Below are positions 1-7,543 of a stretch of 64,000 bases of DNA, piece by piece. Position 1 is the first letter of the stretch. The number at the start of each line of letters is the position of its first letter. This DNA is from an uncultured Clostridia bacterium (GTDB lineage Bacteria > Bacillota > Clostridia > Christensenellales > CAG-314), in NCBI GenBank assembly GCA_947629985.1, contig CANRFV010000002.1:186001-250000 (forward strand), written 5' to 3'. The notes beneath the pieces were generated by a model. It was not told the origin of the DNA and made no database searches. It was given only the letters and a program-made list of their open reading frames with translations. Made by a program: the position numbers and the translations under genes.

Positions 1-1
1 C

Positions 2-484
2 GCCAAGGGTTACACGCTAAATATCAAGGTGTTGGGGCTCATCGCGGAAAAAATTACCAACAACATTCGAGAAATGGAAGGTATGCTCAACCGCATTATC
101 AGTTATTCCACGCTGGTGGGCGGCGACCCCAACGACCTTAACATAGTAAACGACGCACTGCGCGATTACGCCGATTCTTCCAACGATATTATTACGATAG
201 ACCACATTGTAAACGCCACGTGCGAATATTTCCGCGTAAAGCGCGAGGACCTTATCGGCAAAAAGAAAAACAAGGAAATCGTCGTTCCGCGCCAAATTTG
301 CATTTACTTGATATGCGACATTTTGGGACAAAGCGTTCCCCTTGTGTCGATAGGCGAATATTTCGGCGGGCGCGATCACACAACCGTAATGCACGCGCGC
401 GACAAAATAAGCGAAGAATGTAAAAACAACGACGTAATTGCGGCGCAGGTAAAAGACATTCGCGACAAAATTTACAACAGATAA
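2..484 (+). CDS. dnaA: Chromosomal replication initiator DnaA, C-terminal part (5' end outside window)
   Basis: The frame is open from the window edge and encodes the last 160 residues of DnaA, the AAA+ ATPase that binds and melts the origin. The visible part starts in the end of the ATPase domain (a segment like NIREMEGMLNRI, typical of the sensor-II helix). It continues through domain IV, the helix-turn-helix DNA-binding domain, with the diagnostic signature GGRDHTTVMHA near the end. The protein ends at a TAA followed at once by a hairpin terminator. No dnaN follows, unlike the usual dnaA-dnaN order; the next gene is on the opposite strand. The short internal GTG start at position 29 is not the real start. 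Confidence 0.95.
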   Translation, partial: AKGYTLNIKVLGLIAEKITNNIREMEGMLNRIISYSTLVGGDPNDLNIVNDALRDYADSSNDIITIDHIVNATCEYFRVKREDLIGKKKNKEIVVPRQICIYLICDILGQSVPLVSIGEYFGGRDHTTVMHARDKISEECKNNDVIAAQVKDIRDKIYNR

Positions 485-491
485 CTTTCAC

Positions 492-516
492 AAAGGCGCA
501 ATACGCGCCTTTTTTA
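492..516 (+). terminator. Rho-independent terminator of dnaA
   Basis: The stem AGGCGC / GCGCCT encloses a five-base loop and is followed by a run of T, ten bases after the dnaA stop codon. It indicates that dnaA is not co-transcribed with any downstream gene. Confidence 0.85.
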
Positions 517-560
517 TTTGCAAAGGGATTTTTTTACGGCGCGTACGCGCACAAGGCAGA

Positions 561-1278
561 CAACAAATTGTTGCGTCGTGCAATACCACTGATAATAAGC
601 AACAAAGCGTTAACAAAAAGCAACAAAACATTGATGTTTGTCAATAAATTATTGCCCGACAAAAGCGATGGTTGTGCGACAAAGGCATTATCGCTCCGAT
701 GTTTATTGTAGATTTTTTTAAGTAAATACGGCATATTGTAAGCAATAATTTATTGCCTTATGCAACAATTTGTTGATAAAAAGCAACAATATGTTGCCAA
801 CAATCAACAATTTGCTGATTTATATCAATGGTTCATTGACCACAGCCTGCAATATTTTGTTGCACCGTGCAACAGTTTGTTGACTAAATGTAATAATATG
901 TTGACAAAAGTCAATAATACGTTTATTTATGTCAATAATTTATTGACTATATATGCGGCAAAGCGATATTGAAAAAAGCGACAAATTATCGATAACAATA
1001 TTGGCGTACCCAAACAAAGTATTTGTAACTTGTGCGCCGCACAATGTGCGAAATAAAATATTTACAACAAGTTGACGCCAATACAACAGCGCAGTTGCAC
1101 TTTATACGCAATCGAATATACGCTCTCGCTTCCGCGGCGCAATCAACCCGCGCGCAATAAAATATTGACCGCCAAGCAACAAATTGTTGACAGGGCGGTC
1201 GATAACATAATATTCGGTGCAAAGCAACAAAACATTGCTTTGCTATTTTAATTTTTGTTCAAAAGCAACATTTTGTTG
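561..1278. repeat. Phased array of 13-bp palindromes, probable origin (oriC) region
   Basis: This gene-free stretch downstream of dnaA carries about 17 copies of a 13-bp palindrome of the type CAACAAATTGTTG or CAATAATTTATTG. Starts read by eye are 561, 621, 642, 743, 763, 784, 805, 826, 850, 870, 891, 912, 933, 1155, 1177, 1225 and 1266, plus a weak copy at 600. In the core block (743-945) successive starts are 20, 21, 21, 21, 24, 20, 21, 21 and 21 bp apart, so the sites lie on one face of the helix. I see no canonical DnaA box (TTATCCACA) here. The position next to dnaA suggests a replication origin or a segregation/regulator site; the protein that binds is unknown. The longest open frame inside (760-972) is an artefact of the repeat. 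Confidence 0.75.
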
Positions 1279-1285
1279 CTTTTTT
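1261..1285 (-). terminator. Terminator of the flavodoxin/ferredoxin gene, overlapping the last array palindrome
   Basis: On the minus strand AGCAACA and TGTTGCT pair across a short A-rich loop and are followed by TTT. The hairpin lies about 50 bp past the stop of the gene at 1333-2238 and coincides with the last palindrome of the array. Confidence 0.55.
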
Positions 1286-1332
1286 GCGCCTATTTTCGGC
1301 GGCAATCGCTTACGGTTTAGGCGCGCGTGAGA

Positions 1333-2238
1333 TCAATTTTTGGATTTTTCCGACTGTATGTACTCTTCTATGCGCTTGTTACTGTCGGCAAAATATTTTT
1401 TGTACGCTTCGGTAAGCATTTTGTTATATTTTTGATGTTGTTCCTTGGCGGGTTTGGTAAAGGAATACGCGCCGTTTACGCGCCATTTTTCAAATATTCC
1501 CATTTTTAGCGCGCCCGTGGGGCACAAGTGCGCGCAACGCATGCACATAATGCACTTTCCGCCGAATTTTATTTTGTTTTTTGCTATTTTTATGTTGCCT
1601 GTTGGGCAGTTGTTTACGCATTTTAGGCAGTTTACGCAGGCGTCGCTTACTTTGTACGTTTTGCCCACCAAATGCGCGCCCCATTGTTCGCAGCGCATTA
1701 CCCACGCCACAAATCCGCCGCAGGTAACCTTGGCAAGTTTGTGCGTTTTGCCGTCGATAATTTCGTTTACGTCAATGGGCACAAGTTGCTCGGCGGCGGA
1801 CCACATTTTGTACGCCATTTCGTCGGAGTGGCGGAACATTATATTGTAGGGCATACAATAGCGGCGTTCGTAAACTACCCGTATGTTACGCCGTTTGAGT
1901 ATTGCGTACAGTTTGGCGGAAGAAATGTTGTTTAGTTTAAGCGGCTCGCCCGACGTGCTGAAAACAAACGCCTTTTTGGGCGAAAGTTTGGGCAGTTGCT
2001 TGGCAAAAGATATCATTATGTGCGGCACGTTAAAGGCGTGTATCGGATAGCCGAATCCGATAATATCCGCTTGGTTCAGTTGTTTGGCAAGAGCGTCGGG
2101 TATGCTCTTTTGCGCAATGTATTCTTCTATGGAAATCGCTTCGGCGCTGTGCCCGAATTTTTCAAAACTTTCCACGTATTTGTTTGCCACTTTGCGGGTG
2201 TTTCCCGTCCCCGAAAAGTAACATATTATCACTCTCAT
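1333..2238 (-). CDS. EFR1-type flavodoxin-ferredoxin fusion protein
   Basis: This 301-residue protein joins an N-terminal flavodoxin-like domain (FMN phosphate loop SGTGNTRKVA, residues 9-18) to a C-terminal bacterial ferredoxin with two [4Fe-4S] motifs: C201/C204/C207/C211 and C229/C232/C235/C239, each followed by PTG. This matches the EFR1 family of clostridia, presumed cytoplasmic electron carriers with no defined partner. Its start overlaps the stop of the upstream SDR gene by four bases (ATGA type), so the two are co-transcribed and translationally coupled. Family assignment is good; the physiological electron donor and acceptor cannot be told from the sequence. Confidence 0.85.
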   Translation of the reverse strand: MRVIICYFSGTGNTRKVANKYVESFEKFGHSAEAISIEEYIAQKSIPDALAKQLNQADIIGFGYPIHAFNVPHIMISFAKQLPKLSPKKAFVFSTSGEPLKLNNISSAKLYAILKRRNIRVVYERRYCMPYNIMFRHSDEMAYKMWSAAEQLVPIDVNEIIDGKTHKLAKVTCGGFVAWVMRCEQWGAHLVGKTYKVSDACVNCLKCVNNCPTGNIKIAKNKIKFGGKCIMCMRCAHLCPTGALKMGIFEKWRVNGAYSFTKPAKEQHQKYNKMLTEAYKKYFADSNKRIEEYIQSEKSKN

Positions 2239-3797
2239 TTTATCGTCTCGTATTTTGCGTTGAATTTTTCGTCGAAATAATAGTAGCGATTTTCGTCGCG
2301 GTCGTGGCTATCGTACCACACCTGCGCGTACAGTCGGTCGGTTTTGGCAAGCCTGTCCCAATCCCAACAGTAGTTTGTGTACGACGGGTTGAGCCAATGT
2401 CCGCACGCAACCGTGTAACCTTTTGCCGTAAATTGTTGCCCGTCGCTGTTTTGCCATTGCAGTTTGTCGTACACTCCGCCCGATTGAGACAGCAGTTTGC
2501 CGCCGTGCATTTCGGCAATTGCGGCAAGATCTTTGTGCGTAAGTTGCGCTTGCGGATCGTACCCCAAATTTACAAGCGGCGCGCTTGCACGCTGTTTAAG
2601 TTGCGTATAACTGTATGAGCGCAGACCTTCGCCCGTGCCGTCGCAGTCTTTAAGCAACACAAACTTGTTCCAACTTTTGCCTATGGCAAGATATTTGTCC
2701 GTTCCGCCGAAGTAGGCGTACATTTTGGCAACGTCGTTGTGTTTGTACCAATAGCGCGGGCTGTTGGGGCTTTTGAACAGGCGCATTATCGCCAGACGTT
2801 TAAGCCACCGTTTGGGTACCGCCTTGCCGGCTTTGAGTATGCCGTGCTGTTGCGCAAACTGTTTCCAAAAATCGGCAGTGCTTTGCTTTTGGTAACAAAA
2901 CAGGTCGTTAAGCGCCGCGCTGTCGTAAAACCACACTCCGTGAAAGTTGCGCGTCGCGTTGAAATCGGGGTCGAAAAAGTCCTTTACCGATCCGCCGATA
3001 AGTTCAAAGCCGTCGTTAAGCACATCGTAGCCCGTAACGCAGTTTACCAAGCCGCCGCCGATATTAAAGCACCTGTTCCAAAAGCGCTTGTCAAGGCTGT
3101 CGTCGCCGACGTTGTTTGCCGCGCGTTCGGACATATCGCGTTTTATTATGTTGGCTATCAGCACGCCGCTGTCCTCGGCGGTTACCCATTCCAACGGCGC
3201 GTTGAAACAGGTGTGGAACATCAATCCGTCGTGCATATTGTCCGACAGCATATTGCTGTGCAATATTGCCGTTTGGCGCAGTACGGTTTTGTATTTAACG
3301 TCGCTTTCCAGCACGCGGAATTCGCCGCGCATTTTGGTAAGAGAATATATATCGAACGGGCTTATTACCAACGGGTCGCCTACGCGCGCCCACAAGTGTT
3401 TTTCGTTGCGGTTTCCGTACAACGCCACGGTGGATATGTGAATTAGCCGCGGCTGTACGGGCAGGCTTTCTATTGCCGATACCAACCTGTCTACGCCCAT
3501 TTCGTTGCACTCTATGGCTTTTGACGGGTGCTGATCGCTGTGCGGCGGTATTACGGCTGCCATATTTACCACGTAGTCGGCGTTTTCCACCAGCGCCTTG
3601 CACGCGTCGGCGTCGGCAAGGTTGCCGTATACAAACTGTACGCGGTGCATTTGCCCCTTGCATATACGTTTTATTTCGCCTATACGCTTTTCTTTGCGGA
3701 AAACCAACAATTTAAGGCTGATGTCGGGCAGGCGAATAAGTTGTTTTACTGCCTGAACGCCCATATTGCCCGTTGCTCCCGTAAGCGCAATTATCAT
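2235..3797 (-). CDS. NAD(P)-dependent epimerase/dehydratase (extended SDR)
   Basis: The 520-residue product starts with the Rossmann motif TGATGNMG (residues 6-13). It has the catalytic set of extended short-chain dehydrogenases: S122 in HISTVALYG and YSLTK with Y151 and K155. The family usually has 300-350 residues; here about 170 extra residues form a C-terminal extension of unknown role. The start is supported by an AAAGGAG box seven bases upstream. It forms an operon with the following ferredoxin protein, so a redox partnership is possible. The substrate (nucleotide sugar, steroid or other) cannot be determined. Confidence 0.8.
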   Translation of the reverse strand: MIIALTGATGNMGVQAVKQLIRLPDISLKLLVFRKEKRIGEIKRICKGQMHRVQFVYGNLADADACKALVENADYVVNMAAVIPPHSDQHPSKAIECNEMGVDRLVSAIESLPVQPRLIHISTVALYGNRNEKHLWARVGDPLVISPFDIYSLTKMRGEFRVLESDVKYKTVLRQTAILHSNMLSDNMHDGLMFHTCFNAPLEWVTAEDSGVLIANIIKRDMSERAANNVGDDSLDKRFWNRCFNIGGGLVNCVTGYDVLNDGFELIGGSVKDFFDPDFNATRNFHGVWFYDSAALNDLFCYQKQSTADFWKQFAQQHGILKAGKAVPKRWLKRLAIMRLFKSPNSPRYWYKHNDVAKMYAYFGGTDKYLAIGKSWNKFVLLKDCDGTGEGLRSYSYTQLKQRASAPLVNLGYDPQAQLTHKDLAAIAEMHGGKLLSQSGGVYDKLQWQNSDGQQFTAKGYTVACGHWLNPSYTNYCWDWDRLAKTDRLYAQVWYDSHDRDENRYYYFDEKFNAKYETIK

Positions 3798-3984
3798 AAT
3801 TTGCTCCTTTGTGTCGTCAAATCGGCATATTGCCCAATTATAATAACAACATTATAACGGTATTTGCCGTCAAAATCAACCCATTAAACGCTTTTTGCGA
3901 CATTTTTTGCGCAAAACAGCCCCGTTTGCCCGCCACGTGCGCGCAAAATTAAAAAACGGCTTTTGTAAAAAGCCGTAGAAAATA

Positions 3985-4389
3985 TCAATTGTATTCACTT
4001 GCGTCGCAATAACTCCAACCGGAATCGCCGTGTTTTCCCGAAGCGTCGACCGCCTTTACGCGAATAAAATCCGCGTTCAATTCGTCCGGGCATAGCCATT
4101 GGCAATTTTCAACGGTAAATTGCATTCCGTCCGCTTCAACAATGTAGTACGTGGCGTTTTTTACGGCATTCCAAGCAAACAAATTGCCCGCCTGCCGCCT
4201 TAGGTTGCTTACGTCGCTCAACCTGCTTGCCGTGTGCGTAAAGTTTACGCTCGGCACATCAAACAAGTCGTGGATGACGTAAATAAACGACGCCGATACA
4301 AAAGCAATAAACAATATCATTGCTGCCGTTTTAAGTGTTTTTATCGCCGACGCACATCGGTGTCTGTCCGTTTTTCCTTGTCCTTCCAT
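3985..4389 (-). CDS. Small membrane-anchored protein of unknown function
   Basis: This 134-residue protein has a short basic N-terminus, one transmembrane segment (about residues 17-37, AAMILFIAFVSASFIYVI) and an extracytoplasmic tail that resembles a fibronectin-III-like fold fragment (FAWNAVKNATYYIVEADG). I do not recognise a family with certainty. The start at 4389 is chosen because an AGGAGG box lies eight bases upstream. The frame stays open to an earlier ATG at 4494, but that longer version would run through a terminator hairpin. It is a single gene with its own promoter and leader hairpin. Confidence 0.65.
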   Translation of the reverse strand: MEGQGKTDRHRCASAIKTLKTAAMILFIAFVSASFIYVIHDLFDVPSVNFTHTASRLSDVSNLRRQAGNLFAWNAVKNATYYIVEADGMQFTVENCQWLCPDELNADFIRVKAVDASGKHGDSGWSYCDASEYN

Positions 4390-4459
4390 ATTTATTTCCT
4401 CCTGTTTTTGGGACAATATTTCTTGGCGCATTTGCGCCGAGATTACGTTTTTTTGCATT

Positions 4460-4485
4460 AAAAAAGGAGATACAACAGTATCTCC
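4460..4485 (-). terminator. Attenuator-like hairpin in the leader of the 3985-4389 gene
   Basis: On the minus strand GGAGATAC and GTATCTCC form a perfect eight-pair stem with a four-base loop, followed by six T. It lies only about 20 nt after the predicted transcription start and about 70 nt before the start codon. It could therefore be an attenuator rather than the end of a gene. Confidence 0.6.
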
Positions 4486-4513
4486 ATCGCACATGCTTTT
4501 TCAATGCAACGCA

Positions 4514-4542
4514 ATTTTAGCACAGCGCCCAATTGCGGTCAA
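4514..4542 (-). promoter_or_regulatory. Sigma-A promoter for the 3985-4389 gene
   Basis: On the minus strand TTGACC and TAAAAT are separated by exactly 17 bp. The predicted start is near 4507, just upstream of the leader hairpin. The 4543-4796 interval to the next gene otherwise holds only a run of nine C (4714-4722, G on the minus strand). Confidence 0.6.
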
Positions 4543-4713
4543 CTGTTTTTAACAACATTTTTTGCGGAAATTTTCGGGATATTTTTGCTTCCCGACCGCC
4601 GTTTTTGTTTGCCGCCGCGCGTCGGGGAAAGGAACATAGCGCCGACTTTTTGCCTTACGGTACAAATCTCAAATAAATGTCAATACCAATATACAAATGT
4701 GCCGAGCCTTGTA

Positions 4714-4722
4714 CCCCCCCCC
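4714..4722. repeat. Homopolymer of nine C (nine G on the minus strand)
   Basis: This run of nine identical bases lies in the intergenic region between two minus-strand genes, about 75 bp after the stop of the 4797-5825 gene. It is one of four G9/C9 tracts in the window. Confidence 0.9.
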
Positions 4723-4796
4723 ACGCAAAACGATATTAAACTCCGAAAACAGTTTGATAATTGCGCTTGTTACGATACAAATCAACTGTATGTTCT

Positions 4797-5825
4797 TTAT
4801 TTTATTTTTTCAGGGAACATTGCAAGCAGTTTATCTGCACTATCGGTTGTTGTATGCAATGGACCGATATTCAGGTCGTATCTAAAATATATTTCGGCTT
4901 TTCGAGATGTGCTTACCGGTTGGTTCTTTTGCATTGCCGATGCTGTTGCCGCCGCTGTACCCCAAACCATTTCCGTCATCGCTATGCCCATTTTACTGGG
5001 TTTGCTAACGCTATATGATGGGTTTGAAGTTTCAACTACTTGAACAAAGATTATATCGTTTACAGATAGTGTTTTTATTTCAAAACTTTTTTGATCTTTA
5101 AGTGCAACTTCGTTGTCTTTTCTGCCTATTTCATAACTTTTGGCGTTATTGTCAAAAATTAACAACGAGCCTTTGCTGTAGGGTTTCCATTTGTCCAATT
5201 TTTTTTGAATGGCAAGGTACTGTTCGTTGTTTCTTACCGCATAAAGTTTATCGAAAAGTTCTTTTTGCTCCGGCAAACTCCACTTTTCGCGCGCTTTCAA
5301 ATTCCTAACATCGTCCCACTCTTCAAATTGTATTGCATAGGGATACGCCTTGATATTCAATTGACAAATTTCTTCCATTTTCGCACAGTAAGACGCTATA
5401 TTCGGCAGGTTTTTTCTTATGCAATTTTCTTTTAATGTCAGATATCGCTCACTGTTGAGTAATTCTGCATTTGCAACTTGATATTTATTATATTTTTCAT
5501 ATATTTCGTTGAGTTCATCTAAATCCTTATCATGTAACTCGGTCAAAGTTTTTTCCGTATCGCCCAAGCTGTCGCGTACCTTTGCAATTTTATCACGAAA
5601 AGGCTGGTATTTTTCGAAAGCAGCATAAAATTTTTCAAAAATCACACCCGTAATAGTCTGAAAATAAGAATACGCATCTGCGTCGCTTGCAAATTTTCCG
5701 GTCGTAGCGATTCTTTCGTTCTCACGCTCTTCCTTGTTTAGTATTGCCTTGGAAATAGCCATAAATAAACAAAATAGTATTCCAATCCCACCTAGTACGC
5801 CAATTACAATCATTAAAAATGTCAT
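4797..5825 (-). CDS. Membrane-anchored hypothetical protein, probably accessory
   Basis: The 342-residue product has one N-terminal transmembrane segment, then a largely helical, charged region (about residues 40-190) rich in Glu, Lys and Tyr, and a C-terminal part of mixed character. I do not recognise the family. The start at 5825 is preferred over 5846 because AAGGAG lies ten bases before it. Base and codon use is more AT-rich than in neighbouring genes, which suggests later acquisition. It is transcribed divergently from a small ribbon-helix-helix repressor gene. Its promoter (TTGACG, 17 bp, TATAAT) is covered by a palindrome, so repression by that neighbour is likely. Confidence 0.75.
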   Translation of the reverse strand: MTFLMIVIGVLGGIGILFCLFMAISKAILNKEERENERIATTGKFASDADAYSYFQTITGVIFEKFYAAFEKYQPFRDKIAKVRDSLGDTEKTLTELHDKDLDELNEIYEKYNKYQVANAELLNSERYLTLKENCIRKNLPNIASYCAKMEEICQLNIKAYPYAIQFEEWDDVRNLKAREKWSLPEQKELFDKLYAVRNNEQYLAIQKKLDKWKPYSKGSLLIFDNNAKSYEIGRKDNEVALKDQKSFEIKTLSVNDIIFVQVVETSNPSYSVSKPSKMGIAMTEMVWGTAAATASAMQKNQPVSTSRKAEIYFRYDLNIGPLHTTTDSADKLLAMFPEKIK

Positions 5826-5877
5826 AATAACACTGCTCCTTTTCATTTGATTTATTATTTGGATGTATATAACGCTG

Positions 5878-5911
5878 GTAGTATTATATACTACTTTATA
5901 CTACCCGTCAA
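5878..5911 (-). promoter_or_regulatory. Promoter of the 4797-5825 gene with overlapping palindromic operator
   Basis: On the minus strand TTGACG (5906-5911) and TATAAT (5883-5888) are 17 bp apart. The -10 box sits inside the palindrome GTAGTATTATATACTAC (5878-5894), and a third half-site TACTACC follows at 5899-5905 within the spacer. Such repeated half-sites over a promoter fit binding by a ribbon-helix-helix dimer pair. On the plus strand a TATAAT at 5931-5936 may serve the repressor gene. Confidence 0.7.
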
Positions 5912-5964
5912 GAGAAAATGCGATAAATGATATAATTTTAACAGATACTAAAAGTAGGTGAACC

Positions 5965-6114
5965 ATGAAACCATTGAAAGAAAAAATAAGTATTACGATA
6001 GATTCCGATTTGCTGGAAAAGTTAAAAGACAAAGCGGAAAAGGACGATCGATCGCTTTCTCAGTTTATCAATCTTATTTTGCGCAAGTATCTTAAATCGC
6101 TTAATGATGACTGA
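5965..6114 (+). CDS. Ribbon-helix-helix (CopG/Arc-like) transcriptional repressor, 49 residues
   Basis: The reading frame starts at ATG 5965 and ends with TGA at 6112-6114. The start MKPLKEKISITIDSDLLEKL gives a basic beta-strand (ISITID) followed by two helices (DLLEKLKDKAEKD and SLSQFINLILRKYLKS). This is the layout of CopG/Arc-type DNA-binding proteins, which dimerise and place the strand in the major groove. The gene is divergent from the 4797-5825 membrane protein, and the shared 140-bp region carries a three-half-site palindrome. No toxin gene follows. Family assignment is by fold pattern, not by a specific named member. Confidence 0.8.
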   Translation: MKPLKEKISITIDSDLLEKLKDKAEKDDRSLSQFINLILRKYLKSLNDD

Positions 6115-6148
6115 TCTTACATACAAAACATAAAGGAGCATAATAAAA

Positions 6149-6175
6149 GGAACGCACAAAATGCGTTCCTTTCTT
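6149..6175 (+). terminator. Terminator after the ribbon-helix-helix gene
   Basis: The stem GGAACGCA / TGCGTTCC has a five-base loop and is followed by TTTCTT, 35 bp after the repressor stop codon. Confidence 0.75.
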
Positions 6176-6185
6176 GTGCGAACTC

Positions 6186-6386
6186 TATGTAAGTTCGTGT
6201 ACCTAGTGGGGAGTACAAGGCTTGTCTCGAGCGTAGCGAGAGTAAGCAAAACGCAGTGGAGCGCTACGTTATTTCATTATCACGGCACGAGACGCCGGGC
6301 GGACAAGCCCAAAAGCGGCAATGGAAAAGGATGCACTTAATTGTGCGTCCTTTCCGTTGCAATATAAGGGCGAACGTCCGCCCAAT
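6186..6386 (-). repeat. T-type repeat downstream of tRNA-Pro(CGG)
   Basis: Read on the minus strand, the segment directly after the tRNA has GGGCGGAC, a nested hairpin between GCAACGGAAA and TTTCCATTGC, then TTGTCCGCCC, and a tail with GAAATAACGTAGCGCTCC and GAGACAAG. The same order and many of the same words occur in the three tandem units downstream of tRNA-Pro(GGG) at 27.3-27.8 kb. Confidence 0.7.
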
Positions 6387-6462
6387 TGGTCGAAGTGACG
6401 GGATTTGAACCCATGGCCTCTTGGTCCCGAACCAAGCGCGCTACCAACTGCGCTACACCTCG
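6387..6462 (-). tRNA. tRNA-Pro (anticodon CGG), CCA encoded
   Basis: On the minus strand the gene reads CGAGGTGTAGCGCAG at the 5' end and ends in CACTTCGACCA. It has a seven-pair acceptor stem, the D-arm AGCGCAGTTGGTAGCGC, the anticodon loop TTCGGGA (anticodon CGG) and a T-arm with GGTTCAAATC. The length is 76 nt including CCA. A duplicate of its 5' end and leader lies 250 bp upstream (6710-6748). Confidence 0.95.
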
Positions 6463-6503
6463 ATATTCTATACTTACCTTTTATACCACCAATTGCGCAT
6501 ATA

Positions 6504-6748
6504 GCAGTTGGTAGCGCCGGCGTCCAATCACTCCCTTGTTGATCGCCACCGTATGTATACGGCGGCTCATTCAACGGTCGGATTGTCCTTTCCGTCCCAA
6601 GTTTCGCACGCTCAACTTGTTACGGGTGGGGATATGCTCCCGCGCGGCGAGCAATGCTCTTGCGACTCGCGGTCAACAGCACACCGTGCTGTTTTTGTTT
6701 CCGCTCGTTCCAACTGCGCTACACCTCGAAATTTGATACTTACCTTGC
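6504..6748 (-). pseudogene. Fragments of the tRNA-Pro gene and its leader
   Basis: At 6710-6728 the first 19 bases of the tRNA-Pro(CGG) gene recur on the same (minus) strand. Their leader follows at 6729-6748 with a near copy of the real leader, both ending in ATACTTACCTT. At 6504-6516 a short piece, GCAGTTGGTAGCGC, occurs in the opposite orientation. Together they look like debris of duplication or excision at the tRNA locus. No complete second tRNA can be folded. Confidence 0.65.
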
Positions 6749-6808
6749 TACATTTCGAAACGGCGTAAATATTTACAATTAAATTGCCGCAACTCAATTG
6801 CTACATTA

Positions 6809-7123
6809 TTATACAGTAAAAATATTTTTTTTGCAACTGATTAAATCTTGTTTGTACAAATCCGCACAATATGCGTACAGCAGGGGCTTGTTGGCAACAA
6901 ATTCGGCGGCGTGCCATCCGCGCCTGCTGCCGCCCAACGAGATAATGGGTTTTCGCACGCGGTTTACGTTGTAAAACCGCCATGCTTGGCGCAAAGTAAA
7001 CGCATTGCTCGCGTACATTTTGCCCGCTTGTTGCGCCGTATATTTTGCGGCGGCAATAATTGCCGATATTGCAAACGTTGCGGTTTTGTTGGCGGGCATA
7101 TCGGCAGCACTGTTTGTTCCCAT
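6809..7123 (-). CDS. Hypothetical protein, 104 residues
   Basis: The frame uses codons typical of this genome (GCC, AAC, GGC, GCG) along its length. It encodes a basic protein with an N-terminal Ala/Ile-rich stretch and several Tyr and Arg clusters (LRQAWRFYNVNRVRKP). No clear ribosome-binding site precedes the ATG, and I recognise no family. A longer frame on the opposite strand (6848-7282) looks like a shadow. It could be a real small gene or the remnant of a larger one. Confidence 0.4.
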   Translation of the reverse strand: MGTNSAADMPANKTATFAISAIIAAAKYTAQQAGKMYASNAFTLRQAWRFYNVNRVRKPIISLGGSRRGWHAAEFVANKPLLYAYCADLYKQDLISCKKNIFTV

Positions 7124-7213
7124 TGTAGCAACCGTTGTTTATCACGAAGTTTTGCGGCGCAAGTGCAACGCAAATTAAACCGACTTGGCTACCCGATTTT
7201 TATATATGTATAC

Positions 7214-7257
7214 AAAAAAACAACAAATGGCATAAAAATTTGTGCCGTTTGTTGTTT
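7214..7257 (-). terminator. Strong hairpin terminator
   Basis: A ten-base arm (AAACAACAAA / TTTGTTGTTT) plus an inner GGCA/TGCC stem is followed on the minus strand by seven T. It probably ends transcripts reading through from the aldo/keto reductase gene. The 7258-7543 interval holds no gene, but has an imperfect direct repeat ending in GGCGCAAGTCTGAATG at 7361-7376 and 7417-7432. Confidence 0.65.
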
Positions 7258-7543
7258 GCCGATATTTTTGCGATGTGCCTAATCGTAATGCGCCGCGCAT
7301 AGCCGAAATACCGTGCGTTTGTTGTACCGTCGCCCGATACAGCCCACAACTTTTCTCATTGGCGCAAGTCTGAATGTAACGTGATTACCGTACCGCGCCC
7401 GATAAACATAACTATCGGCGCAAGTCTGAATGCGCACAAAAGCAAATTACAACGCGCACAGCCGAAATGCGCAGTTATTACTATACCGCACCCGTTGGAA
7501 TATATAACCCGTTGTGTATGGCGCTTAGCCGCCTCGCCGCGCG

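Noticed and set aside
760..972. Open reading frame of 70 residues in the origin region
   Set aside because: Its codons come entirely from the 21-bp palindrome array; no ribosome-binding site and low complexity (Gln/Asn-rich).
561..1278. Origin array as CRISPR
   Set aside because: The repeat is a short degenerate palindrome with 8-bp spacers; far too short for CRISPR.
4797..6114. RHH plus membrane protein as a toxin-antitoxin pair
   Set aside because: The genes are divergent rather than co-transcribed, and the 342-residue partner is much larger than typical toxins and has no toxin motif.
6269..6797. Short minus-strand frames around tRNA-Pro(CGG)
   Set aside because: They read through the tRNA and its fragments (typical translated-tRNA peptides).
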